The notes beneath the pieces were generated by a model that searched no databases, was not told where the DNA came from, and worked only from the letters and a program-made list of their open reading frames with translations. A program made the translations under genes and the position numbers. This document shows positions 1 to 7,071 of a stretch of 11,967 nt of DNA, one piece after another. Each line of letters starts with the position of its first letter. The stretch's first letter is position 1. This DNA comes from Thalassospira sp. UBA1131. Lineage in GTDB: Bacteria > Pseudomonadota > Alphaproteobacteria > Rhodospirillales > Thalassospiraceae. The stretch is taken from NCBI RefSeq assembly GCF_002311515.1, contig NZ_DCAO01000026.1:1854-13820 (forward strand), written 5' to 3'.

Positions 1-1664
1 CCCACCGCGACCTTAAGCCCGGCGATGATCGCCCAAACCGGATCGCTGCCAAGTTCAATCAGCGTGCTATTGGCGATCATCGCCAGTGGCACGATATAAA
101 GCCCGATACCAAGCGCCATCGCCGTTCCGGCGACCTTGAGCCAGTTTTCCTCGACCATGCCCGCGGCAATGAACACCGCCCCACAAACCGGCGGCGTAAT
201 TGTCGATAAAAGCGCAAACCAGAACACAAACAGATGCGCCTGAAGCGGTTCAAGCCCGAGCTCTATCAACGCAGGCCCGGCGACCGAAACACAAATCACA
301 TAGGCCGCCGTGGTCGGGACTTCCATCCCAAGAATCAGACAGGCAAGTGCCGTCAGCAAAAGAGCCGGCCACAACATGCCGCCCGATCCGGAAATCAGAA
401 GCGAGGTGATCTTCACACCAAGTCCGGTCAGGCCGAGAACCCCGATAACGATTGATGCGCACAAGATGATCGAACCGATCATTGCCACCTGACGCCCGGC
501 ATTGAGGCAGACATCGGCAAGCCGTTGCTTGCTGCGCGGCAAATCAACCGTCAGATCCGCATCAAGCAACAGCAAGGCTGCCCCGGCCAGAAGCGCCAGA
601 CAGGCGGCATATTGTGGTGTGTAACCGCCGCCAAACATTCCCCAAAGCAAGACGGTAAATGGCACCAGGAAAAAGGCCGAAGTAATCACGACCGACCGCA
701 GGTTCGGGCGATCTTCCTTTGGCACACCGGGAAGGTCATAACGCATGGCAAAGGCATTGATGCCAACCCAAACGGCAAGGAAATAAAGGACAGCTGGCAA
801 GATGGCCGCGACCATGATGTCGACATAAGGCTTGCCGGTAAGTTCCACCATGACAAACGCCCCTGCCCCCATCAGTGGTGGCATAATCTGCCCGCCACTG
901 GATGCCACGGCCTCAACCGCCGCGGCCAGACGTTTCGGGTAGCCAAGCTTGGTCATGGCAGGCAGGGTAATCGCCCCGGTCGAGGCCACGTTGGCCGATG
1001 CAGACCCCGATATCGAGCCAAACAGGGCGGATGACACGACGGAAACCTTTGCCGCCCCGCCCTTAAGCCGACCGGCGGCGGCACCTGCGACATTCATGAA
1101 GCCCTGACCGGCTTCGCCGCCATTCAGAACCGCCCCGAAAATAACGAAGATCGCGACGATATTGACCGATACGCCGGTCAGGCTGCCCCAAAGGCCGCCC
1201 TCGGCGATGGTCAAGGTGCCCAGCATGCTTTCAACTGGCAGCCCGGCATGGCCGAATTCGCCCGGAATATGTTGGCCAAACAGCGCATAAAGCAGTGCAA
1301 TTGCCGCCACCGTTGGCAACGGCCAGCCAATTGCCCGGCGCGCCATTTCAAGCACAATCAGCAATAACGCCGCTGCCAGCACGATCTGGCTATTTCCCAT
1401 CAGGAAACCGTATTGGTCGCCAAGCGTCTGATGATTGGCAACGATCCAACCGCACCCGATCAAACCAATCAGGGTCAGGATGATGCCAGAGATTTTCTGT
1501 GCAGGGGTTTGGGCAACAAAGATCAACGCCCAAGGAAGGGCAAGCGCCATATGGATTGGGCGGCTTACAAGATTGGGAACCAATCCTGAAAAAATCAGCC
1601 ATAGGTGAAAGGCAATTGAAACGGCGCCAAGGGCGATCCAGAAGGGACGAGTGGTGGCTGACAT
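1..1664 (-). CDS. TRAP transporter fused permease, TAXI-associated (partial, C-terminus off the left edge)
   Basis: Inner-membrane permease of a tripartite ATP-independent periplasmic (TRAP) transporter, which uses an ion gradient to import the ligand delivered by the binding protein encoded just upstream. The frame is open from ATG at 1664 to the window edge, giving 554 residues without a stop. Almost the whole length is hydrophobic. The large DctM-like domain begins near residue 165. Its family-type motifs are GSISGSASANVASTG (216-230), SSGGQIMPPLMGAGAF (255-270), LGMEVPTTAAY (445-455) and ITPPV (489-493). Residues 1-160 hold several extra membrane segments, as in the fused small-plus-large subunit permeases that pair with TAXI proteins. 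No clear Shine-Dalgarno precedes the ATG; a hairpin lies between it and the binding-protein gene. The substrate cannot be read from the sequence. Family assignment is secure; the exact start is less so. Confidence 0.9.
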   Translation of the reverse strand, partial: MSATTRPFWIALGAVSIAFHLWLIFSGLVPNLVSRPIHMALALPWALIFVAQTPAQKISGIILTLIGLIGCGWIVANHQTLGDQYGFLMGNSQIVLAAALLLIVLEMARRAIGWPLPTVAAIALLYALFGQHIPGEFGHAGLPVESMLGTLTIAEGGLWGSLTGVSVNIVAIFVIFGAVLNGGEAGQGFMNVAGAAAGRLKGGAAKVSVVSSALFGSISGSASANVASTGAITLPAMTKLGYPKRLAAAVEAVASSGGQIMPPLMGAGAFVMVELTGKPYVDIMVAAILPAVLYFLAVWVGINAFAMRYDLPGVPKEDRPNLRSVVITSAFFLVPFTVLLWGMFGGGYTPQYAACLALLAGAALLLLDADLTVDLPRSKQRLADVCLNAGRQVAMIGSIILCASIVIGVLGLTGLGVKITSLLISGSGGMLWPALLLTALACLILGMEVPTTAAYVICVSVAGPALIELGLEPLQAHLFVFWFALLSTITPPVCGAVFIAAGMVEENWLKVAGTAMALGIGLYIVPLAMIANSTLIELGSDPVWAIIAGLKVAV

Positions 1665-1684
1665 AATGTAAATGGCTTGTTTGA

Positions 1685-1714
1685 CAAGAAACGGCCCGGC
1701 AAAACTGCCGGGCC
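1685..1714 (-). terminator. Intra-operon hairpin (attenuator or partial terminator) between TAXI protein and permease
   Basis: A perfect 8-bp stem, GGCCCGGC / GCCGGGCC, occupies 1693-1714 around a 6-base loop. In the direction of transcription (minus) it is followed by GTTTCTTGT, a modest T-rich stretch. It sits in the 74-base gap between the stop of the binding-protein gene and the start of the permease gene. In binding-protein-dependent transporters, such a hairpin often keeps the binding protein more abundant than the permease, by partial termination or by blocking 3' decay. The hairpin is seen directly; that role is inferred. Confidence 0.6.
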
Positions 1715-1738
1715 TTGAACATGTTATCTGATCAGCAC

Positions 1739-2701
1739 TTATCGCTGATCGTCGCGGATGGAGAACCCAACTTCGTCATAGTAACGCAGTGCACCGGGAT
1801 GCATTTTGCCCGTGATGTTGGCAAGCATTTCCGGGCTGACGCCGTTCCACCACGAAGAGCTTTCACCCATTTTCGCCTTCTGCTCCCAGAAGGTTTTGGT
1901 GAGCGCATAAGCCGTATCGGCATCCATCTGGGTGGTGGCAAAGGCAACAACGGAAAGCGATGCGGTGGTGATGTCTTCTTCCTGACCGTTATAGGTCCCG
2001 GCCGGAATGACGGTTTTGTCACGCTTGGTTTCGGCAAGCTGATCTTCGGACAGCGATAGAACAATCACATCGGTTCCTGCCGCGGCCTCGATCACGTTCG
2101 GAGCGGGCCAGGAACCAGCGGTCACGAAACCATCGATCTGACCGTTTTTAAGGGCTGCCACCGCATTGGACAGTTCGGCATCAGCCAGATCGACCTTGCC
2201 TTCAAGACCAAACAGCTGAAGGTATTTTTCACCTTCGCGCGCACCAAAGGAGCCCTTGCCAAGCAGGATGGTCTTGCCTTCAAGATCGGCAAAGCTGGTC
2301 GCGCCGGAATCAGCACGCATCACGAAATGCATGGTCAGCGACGGGATCGGGAACAGGGCACGGACTTCGGCAAACTTTTCGGTCGGACGTCCGTCGAACG
2401 GGCCTTTGCCGTTCTGTGCCAGGCTTACGAGACCGGGCGGGGAGGTAAAGACATAATTGCCCGGACGCACCATGGCTTCCATGACGTTCTGAACCGAACC
2501 CTGGCTTTCCTCGACGGTGACGATGATATCGCCATCGGTGCCGGTTTTCATCGCCTCGGCAAACTGGGCGGCCATCTGGTAATAGGATGACGCGGCCTTT
2601 GCCGATTTCAGGGTGACGCGGGTTTCAGCCTGCGCGGCATTCGCCACGGACAAGGCCATCATACCGGCGGCAATCACACCGAGTGTGCGCAAAATTTTCA
2701 A
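1739..2701 (-). CDS. TAXI-family TRAP transporter solute-binding protein
   Basis: Periplasmic ligand-binding subunit (320 aa, usual length for the family) of the TRAP system whose permease follows on the same strand. The N-terminus is a typical Sec signal peptide: positive MKILR, a hydrophobic stretch to about residue 20, and a likely cleavage after AQA at residue 25. The mature protein has the two-lobed binding fold of the TAXI (TRAP-associated extracytoplasmic immunogenic) group, including the SSYYQMAAQFAEAM region near the mature N-terminus and the C-terminal HPGALRYYDEVGF signature near 297-309. The start codon is TTG at 2701; it is preceded by GGGGAGG five bases upstream, a strong ribosome binding site, and no in-frame ATG occurs before the end of the signal peptide's hydrophobic core. 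Ligand unknown: reported TAXI ligands are mostly dicarboxylates and amino acids, but nothing here selects one. Confidence 0.92.
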   Translation of the reverse strand: MKILRTLGVIAAGMMALSVANAAQAETRVTLKSAKAASSYYQMAAQFAEAMKTGTDGDIIVTVEESQGSVQNVMEAMVRPGNYVFTSPPGLVSLAQNGKGPFDGRPTEKFAEVRALFPIPSLTMHFVMRADSGATSFADLEGKTILLGKGSFGAREGEKYLQLFGLEGKVDLADAELSNAVAALKNGQIDGFVTAGSWPAPNVIEAAAGTDVIVLSLSEDQLAETKRDKTVIPAGTYNGQEEDITTASLSVVAFATTQMDADTAYALTKTFWEQKAKMGESSSWWNGVSPEMLANITGKMHPGALRYYDEVGFSIRDDQR

Positions 2702-2713
2702 GGTTTCCTCCCC
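2702..2713 (-). promoter_or_regulatory. Strong ribosome binding site for a TTG start
   Basis: On the minus strand GGGGAGG stands five bases before TTG at 2701. This fixes the start of the TAXI binding-protein gene on a rare start codon, because no ATG gives a complete signal peptide. Confidence 0.75.
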
Positions 2714-2840
2714 TTGTATGGTCGGTTCATCAGTTGGCTTGAATGCCGATTATCATCAATGAACCTGAAGTCTGGTGGCGAAACGCAAAATCCAACCCCG
2801 GATCGCGGGAATTTTGGCAAATTGCGTCTGATTTCGGTCC

Positions 2841-2869
2841 ATAGAAAGCATCAACACCCCCAAGGTCAA
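2841..2869 (-). promoter_or_regulatory. Candidate sigma-70 promoter for the TRAP genes
   Basis: On the minus strand TTGACC (2869-2864, five of six -35 consensus bases) is followed after 17 bases by TTCTAT (2846-2841), a weak -10. It lies about 140 bases upstream of the TAXI start. The -35 and spacing are good, but the -10 matches only three of six positions, so this is tentative. Confidence 0.25.
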
Positions 2870-3135
2870 GCTGCTTGTGCGATTTTCAACGAACAAAGCC
2901 TGCTTTGGCGCCAAGTAAAGCCGCTTTACACATATCAGTTGCGCGAAACCGGCACTATGCGCGTGGGCCAAGCGGGATTAAAGAAGGTTCATAATTTTTG
3001 CGGAACTTCTTGTGCGCCGTGGTGTTAAACACAAAATGCACTATTCCCCTTGTGTGCCAAGGGCTTGTAAGGATTGACACGGTCGATCCCCTTGCCGCAG
3101 GGTGCCTGCCTGATTGAAACTCAAACGAGGATGCC

Positions 3136-4551
3136 ATGCCGCGTTCGCCGGTTGCCCTTATTATTGCACTGTCTGCAACGCTGTTCGCCGCGTTTGCGCT
3201 GAATAGTGGGGCATCTCTGCAATCATCGCTGCTTGCACTGCGTGCATCCGCCGAGGGATTTGCGCCGGTCTATACCGGTATCATCATGGCATCCTATTAT
3301 ATCGGGTTCGTTGCCGGCATCATCTGGGGGGCGAGCCTTGTCAACCGGGTCGGCCACATCCGGACATTTGCCGCATTGGCATCGGCCGCGTCGGCCATCA
3401 CACTTTTGCATGCCGTTCTGGTCGATCCGATTACTTGGTCGCTGTTTCGCATCATGACCGGCCTGTGTGTTTCGGGCCTTTATCTGGTGATTGAAAGCTG
3501 GCTGAACGCGCAAGCGGACAATACATCGCGTGGTGGGACGATTGCGATTTACATGACGGTTTCGCTTGGCGGGCTGGCGATTGGTCAGTTGTTGCTGAAC
3601 GGTGCCCCGGTCAGCAGTTTCGAGCTGTTTACGGTGGCGTCCGTCCTGCTGTCGCTGTCGCTTGTTCCGCTTGCCCTGACCCGCCAGCCACCGCCTTCTG
3701 CGGTCAGCGGTGAACGCATGACATTCCGCCGTCTTTACAAAATTTCGCCGCTGGGCTTTGTTGCCGCATCGGGTGCGGGTGTTCTTTCGGGGGCGGTTTA
3801 TGGTGTCGGACCGGTTTTCGCGGCTGACCTCGGACTTGCGACCAATGAAATCGCCTATTTCATGTTCTTCGTCATTCTTGGCGGCATGATCATGCAATTT
3901 CCGATCGGCAAGATTTCGGACATGGTGCCGCGCCAATATGTGATGATTTTCGTTCTGACCGGACTTGCGATCTGTGGCTTTTTCCCGCTGGTTGCGCCGG
4001 ATCTTGTCCGCGACAATCTGACGGTCTGGGGCGGGATCACGGGCGTGTTCATCATGCCGGTTTACGGCCTGGCTGTGGCCTATGTGAATGACTACCTTGA
4101 GCCGGAGGATATTGTTCCTGCGTCAGGTGGTCTTCTGATCATTTATGGCGGTTCTGCTGCGTTTGGTCCAATTCTGGGATCCAGTGCAATCGGTTATTTC
4201 GGCCCGTGGGCCTTGCCGGTCCTGTTTTCAATTGTTGGTATTTGCGTTGCAAGCTTTGCAATGTACCGCGCTGGCTTTGGCCGTCGTATCTCGATCGAGG
4301 AACAGGGTCAGTTCGTTGCCGTGCCCCGCACGACGCCAATGGCGTTTGAGCTGTCACCGATTACCGACGATATCAGTCTCAATGACGAAGACGACAGCAC
4401 AGAGTCAGATAGTGACACAAAACCAATGGACCCGCATGATCTGCAAGATGTGCTGACCCCGGATGGTACGGCACATCCCGACGACATCGGACAGGTACCG
4501 CCGGCAGACACGGACGGCACGACGGATCCGAATGAAGACAAGAAGATGTGA
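3136..4551 (+). CDS. YcaD-like major facilitator superfamily transporter with acidic C-terminal tail
   Basis: Twelve-helix secondary transporter of the inner membrane (471 aa), closest in pattern to the YcaD-like MFS group; the substrate is not known. Family-like features include the N-terminal helix ending in SLLALRASAEGF (31-42), GHIRTF after helix 2 (73-78), ESWLN (120-124), an RGG after helix 4 and the YMTVSLGGLAIGQLLL helix (139-154). A central cytoplasmic loop (182-203) divides the two halves. Membrane helices end near 378. The TPMAFELSP stretch (400-408) looks like the usual family end, but here it is followed by about 60 residues rich in Asp, Glu, Thr and Pro with no hydrophobic segment. 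ATG at 3136 is preceded by GAGG with five-base spacing; an out-of-frame ATG at 3131 is not used. Transcribed divergently from the TRAP genes and upstream of glcB in the same direction, but 204 bases away. Confidence 0.85.
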   Translation: MPRSPVALIIALSATLFAAFALNSGASLQSSLLALRASAEGFAPVYTGIIMASYYIGFVAGIIWGASLVNRVGHIRTFAALASAASAITLLHAVLVDPITWSLFRIMTGLCVSGLYLVIESWLNAQADNTSRGGTIAIYMTVSLGGLAIGQLLLNGAPVSSFELFTVASVLLSLSLVPLALTRQPPPSAVSGERMTFRRLYKISPLGFVAASGAGVLSGAVYGVGPVFAADLGLATNEIAYFMFFVILGGMIMQFPIGKISDMVPRQYVMIFVLTGLAICGFFPLVAPDLVRDNLTVWGGITGVFIMPVYGLAVAYVNDYLEPEDIVPASGGLLIIYGGSAAFGPILGSSAIGYFGPWALPVLFSIVGICVASFAMYRAGFGRRISIEEQGQFVAVPRTTPMAFELSPITDDISLNDEDDSTESDSDTKPMDPHDLQDVLTPDGTAHPDDIGQVPPADTDGTTDPNEDKKM

Positions 4552-4590
4552 ACGTCTGTCGATTGGGGCAGAATGATCAGGCTTCCATAA

Positions 4591-4613
4591 TGCGGAAAAC
4601 ATCCCGCAATTTT
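4591..4613 (+). terminator. Weak terminator candidate after the MFS gene
   Basis: Stem TGCGG / CCGCA (4591-4595 with 4604-4608) with an 8-base loop, followed by ATTTTG. It lies 40 bases after the MFS stop codon. A five-bp stem and short T run make it only a possible terminator. Confidence 0.3.
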
Positions 4614-4678
4614 GAAACCTGCTGTGGACCCGGGCCTGCTTCAACCCATATGTTGTGAACCAACGACAGGCGAGTTGC

Positions 4679-4710
4679 CTTTGCCGCGCTTTATGTGTTC
4701 GTCGGCAAAG
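4679..4710. promoter_or_regulatory. Long-spaced inverted repeat upstream of glcB, candidate operator
   Basis: Perfect 8-bp arms CTTTGCCG (4679-4686) and CGGCAAAG (4703-4710) separated by 16 bases, so arm centres are 24 bp apart. The repeat lies 45 bases before the glcB ATG and just upstream of an AT-rich TATTAA (4714-4719) that could be part of a -10. Position and symmetry fit a dimeric regulator binding two successive turns, or a leader hairpin. No known operator matches it with certainty. Confidence 0.4.
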
Positions 4711-4755
4711 CCATATTAATCGCCCGAAACAGTTCCAAGTCTGGTGAGAGAAAAC

Positions 4756-6948
4756 ATGACCCAACGCATCCAAGAAGGTGGACTTCAGATTGCAAAAGTG
4801 CTGCACGATCTGGTGGCCAACGAAGTCATTCCGGGAACCGGGATCAGTTCCGATCAGTTCTGGGCATCCTTTGAAAAGCTCGTCACTGAACTTGGACCCC
4901 GTAACAAGGCGCTGCTGGCAAAGCGCGACGAATTGCAGGCCAAGATCGACCAATGGCATCTGTCGCGTCAGGATCAGCCACGCGACCCGGCTGCCTACAA
5001 GGAATTCCTGACCGAGATTGGTTATCTTCTGCCCGAAGGCGATGATTTCTATATCACCACCACCCATGTCGATCCGGAGATTGGCCGTGTGGCAGGCCCA
5101 CAGCTTGTCGTGCCAGTGATGAATGCGCGCTATGCGCTTAATGCCGCCAATGCGCGCTGGGGCAGCCTGTATGATGCGCTGTATGGCACCGATGTGATCG
5201 ACGAAGCCGACGGCAAGGAAAAGACCAAGTCATTCAATCCGAAACGCGGTGCTGCGGTTGTGGCTTATGCCGCGAACTTCCTTGATGAAGCCGCCCCGCT
5301 TGCGACCGGCAAACATGCCGATGCCACGAAATACGAAGTGCGCGAAGACGCGTCAGGCTGGTGGACGCTGGTTGTCACCCTTTCGGATGGCAGCGAAACC
5401 GCACTTGAGCTGCCCTCCCAATTCATCGGTTACAACGAAAAGGACGGCAAGTTGACCGATGTCTTGCTGCGCCGTCACAGCCTGCATATCGAAATCCATA
5501 TCGATCCGACGCATCCGATTGGCAAGGAACATGCCGCTGGCGTGTGCGATGTCATTCTGGAATCTGCGGTCAGCACCATTCAGGATTGCGAAGATTCGAT
5601 TGCCGCCGTTGACGCCGAAGACAAGACCGTTGCCTATCGCAACTGGCTTGGTCTGATGAAAGGCACGCTTGAAGAAAAGTTCGAAAAAGGTGGCAAGACG
5701 ATCACCCGTCGTCTGAACCCGGACCGGACCTATCAGGGCTTTGACGGGACTGAAGTTGTCCTGCCGGGCCGCAGTCTTATGCTGATCCGTAATGTCGGTC
5801 ACCTGATGACCACCGACGCGGTGCTTGATGCCAATGGCGATGAAGTCCCGGAAGGCTTCCTTGATGCCATGGTCACCAGCCTGATCGCCAAGCATGACGT
5901 GATCGGCAATAACGAACTTTCGAACTCCCGCCATGGTAGCGTCTATATCGTGAAGCCGAAAATGCACGGCCCCGAAGAAGTCACGCTGACCAACGATCTG
6001 TTTGCCTTTGTCGAAAAGGCGATTGATCTGCCGGAACATACCCTTAAGGTCGGCATCATGGATGAGGAACGCCGCACGACGGTCAACCTCAAGGAATGCA
6101 TCCGTGCCGCCAAGGACCGTGTGGTCTTTATCAATACCGGCTTCCTTGACCGTACCGGTGATGAAATCCATACCAGCATGGAAGCTGGCCCGATGGTCCG
6201 CAAGGAAGCGATGAAAGACCAGTACTGGATCGCGGCCTATGAAAACTGGAACGTTGATATCGGTCTTGAATGCGGCATGAAGGGCGTTGCCCAGATCGGC
6301 AAAGGCATGTGGGCCAAACCGGACCGCATGGCCGAAATGATGGAAGCCAAGATCGGCCATCCCAAGGCCGGTGCGAAATGCGCCTGGGTTCCGTCACCGA
6401 CCGCGGCAACCCTGCACGCCATCCACTATCATCAAGTTGATGTCCGTGCGGTTCAGGACGAGATTGGCAAACGCGAACGCGCAAGCCTTGATGATATTCT
6501 GGCGATCCCGCGTCTGGGTGACATCAAACCGATGCCAAGCGAAATCCAGGAAGAACTTGATAACAATGCGCAGGGCATTCTGGGTTATGTTGTGCGCTGG
6601 ATCGACAGCGGGATCGGCTGTTCCAAGGTGCCAGACATCAATGATGTCGGCCTGATGGAAGACCGTGCGACGCTGCGTATTTCAAGCCAGCATATCGCCA
6701 ATTGGCTCCATCACGGCCTGTGCAGCGAAGAACAGGTGATGGAAACCATGAAGCGGATGGCCGCCGTCGTCGACAAACAGAATGCCGGTGACCCGACCTA
6801 TCGCAACATGGCCCCGAACTTTGATGACAGCATCGCCTTTGCAGCCGCCTGTGATCTGGTCTTCAAGGGTCGCGAACAGCCGAACGGTTACACCGAACCG
6901 GTCCTGCATGCGCGCCGTCGCGAAGCCAAGGCAAAATACGGTTCGTAA
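4756..6948 (+). CDS. glcB: Malate synthase G
   Basis: Condenses glyoxylate with acetyl-CoA and water to give malate and CoA: the second step of the glyoxylate cycle, or entry of glycolate-derived glyoxylate, in the cytoplasm; Mg2+-dependent monomer. The 730 residues align well with E. coli GlcB (723 aa) over their whole length. Residues equivalent to the E. coli catalytic and metal-binding set are present: Arg345 (in LMLIRNVGHLM), Glu437 (GIMDEERR), Asp465 (GFLDRTGDE) and the general base Asp636 (GLMEDRATLRIS). The conserved GPQLVVPVMNARYALNAANA segment lies near residues 112-131, and the chain ends in the PNGYTEPVLHARR region. I chose ATG at 4756, which gives MTQRIQEGG and aligns with the E. 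coli N-terminus, rather than GTG at 4744; GAGAG lies five bases before the ATG. No isocitrate lyase or glycolate oxidase gene is adjacent. A strong terminator follows. Confidence 0.98.
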   Translation: MTQRIQEGGLQIAKVLHDLVANEVIPGTGISSDQFWASFEKLVTELGPRNKALLAKRDELQAKIDQWHLSRQDQPRDPAAYKEFLTEIGYLLPEGDDFYITTTHVDPEIGRVAGPQLVVPVMNARYALNAANARWGSLYDALYGTDVIDEADGKEKTKSFNPKRGAAVVAYAANFLDEAAPLATGKHADATKYEVREDASGWWTLVVTLSDGSETALELPSQFIGYNEKDGKLTDVLLRRHSLHIEIHIDPTHPIGKEHAAGVCDVILESAVSTIQDCEDSIAAVDAEDKTVAYRNWLGLMKGTLEEKFEKGGKTITRRLNPDRTYQGFDGTEVVLPGRSLMLIRNVGHLMTTDAVLDANGDEVPEGFLDAMVTSLIAKHDVIGNNELSNSRHGSVYIVKPKMHGPEEVTLTNDLFAFVEKAIDLPEHTLKVGIMDEERRTTVNLKECIRAAKDRVVFINTGFLDRTGDEIHTSMEAGPMVRKEAMKDQYWIAAYENWNVDIGLECGMKGVAQIGKGMWAKPDRMAEMMEAKIGHPKAGAKCAWVPSPTAATLHAIHYHQVDVRAVQDEIGKRERASLDDILAIPRLGDIKPMPSEIQEELDNNAQGILGYVVRWIDSGIGCSKVPDINDVGLMEDRATLRISSQHIANWLHHGLCSEEQVMETMKRMAAVVDKQNAGDPTYRNMAPNFDDSIAFAAACDLVFKGREQPNGYTEPVLHARRREAKAKYGS

Positions 6949-6980
6949 TCGCGACACCGCACATCAAACACACACAAAAC

Positions 6981-7011
6981 AAAAGCCGCCCGACACATTC
7001 GGGCGGCTTTT
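6981..7011. terminator. Bidirectional Rho-independent terminator between glcB and map
   Basis: Perfect 13-bp stem AAAAGCCGCCCGA / TCGGGCGGCTTTT (6981-6993 with 6999-7011) with a 5-base loop. The A run on one side and T run on the other make it work in both directions, as expected between convergent glcB and map. It lies 32 bases after the glcB stop. Confidence 0.92.
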
Positions 7012-7047
7012 ATGTTGCAAGAAATGCTGCAGCATAAACTACAACAT
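7012..7047. repeat. Symmetric nested inverted repeat between convergent glcB and map
   Basis: A 12-bp perfect palindrome ATGCTGCAGCAT (7024-7035) is flanked at exactly six bases on each side by ATGTTG (7012-7017) and CAACAT (7042-7047). The left half therefore carries ATGTTG then ATGCTG, and the right half carries their complements. It could be a paired binding site or a structured 3' end; it touches the terminator on its left. Function unknown. Confidence 0.5.
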
Positions 7048-7052
7048 TTTTA

Positions 7053-7071
7053 CTGGGGATCAATTCCCCAG
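7053..7071 (-). other. Hairpin spanning the map stop codon
   Basis: 7-bp stem CTGGGGA / TCCCCAG (7053-7059 with 7065-7071) with a 5-base loop that contains most of the map TGA stop (7060-7062). On the minus strand no T run follows, so it is not itself a terminator. It may pause ribosomes or protect the 3' end, or be a codon coincidence. Confidence 0.35.

Larger units (their letters stand above)
2702..3135. other. 434-base divergent intergenic region between TRAP genes and MFS gene
   Basis: No convincing gene is seen here. The short open frames on both strands have no recognisable protein character and no good ribosome binding site. The region must hold the outward promoters for the minus-strand TRAP genes and the plus-strand transporter gene. 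Two short perfect palindromes could be operators: TTGGCGCCAA at 2905-2914 and GTGTTAAACAC at 3022-3032. An isolated TTGACA (3074-3079) on the plus strand has no acceptable -10 at the usual 16-18 base distance. The ribosome binding site of the plus-strand gene, GAGG at 3127-3130, is at the far end. Confidence 0.6.

Noticed and set aside
525..1034. 169-codon plus-strand frame
   Set aside because: It is antisense to conserved TRAP permease motifs and looks like a complement artefact.
3074..3102. Perfect TTGACA as promoter of the MFS gene
   Set aside because: No -10-like hexamer follows at 15-19 bases; the sequence there is GC-rich.
3223..3936. 237-codon minus-strand frame rich in Arg, Asn and Gln
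   Set aside because: It is antisense to the membrane helices of the MFS transporter; its composition is what the complement of hydrophobic codons produces.
4744..4755. GTG start 12 bases upstream for glcB
   Set aside because: ATG at 4756 aligns with the E. coli protein and has GAGAG at proper spacing; the GTG would lie inside that ribosome binding site.
4405..5067. 220-codon open frame on the minus strand across the MFS-glcB junction
   Set aside because: It overlaps two well-supported plus-strand genes, has no ribosome binding site or family character, and would remove the glcB upstream region.
5353..6360. 335-codon open frame on the minus strand
   Set aside because: It lies wholly antisense within glcB, whose full-length match and catalytic residues are clear; the antisense product has no recognisable family and the frame is a usual by-product of GC-rich codon bias.
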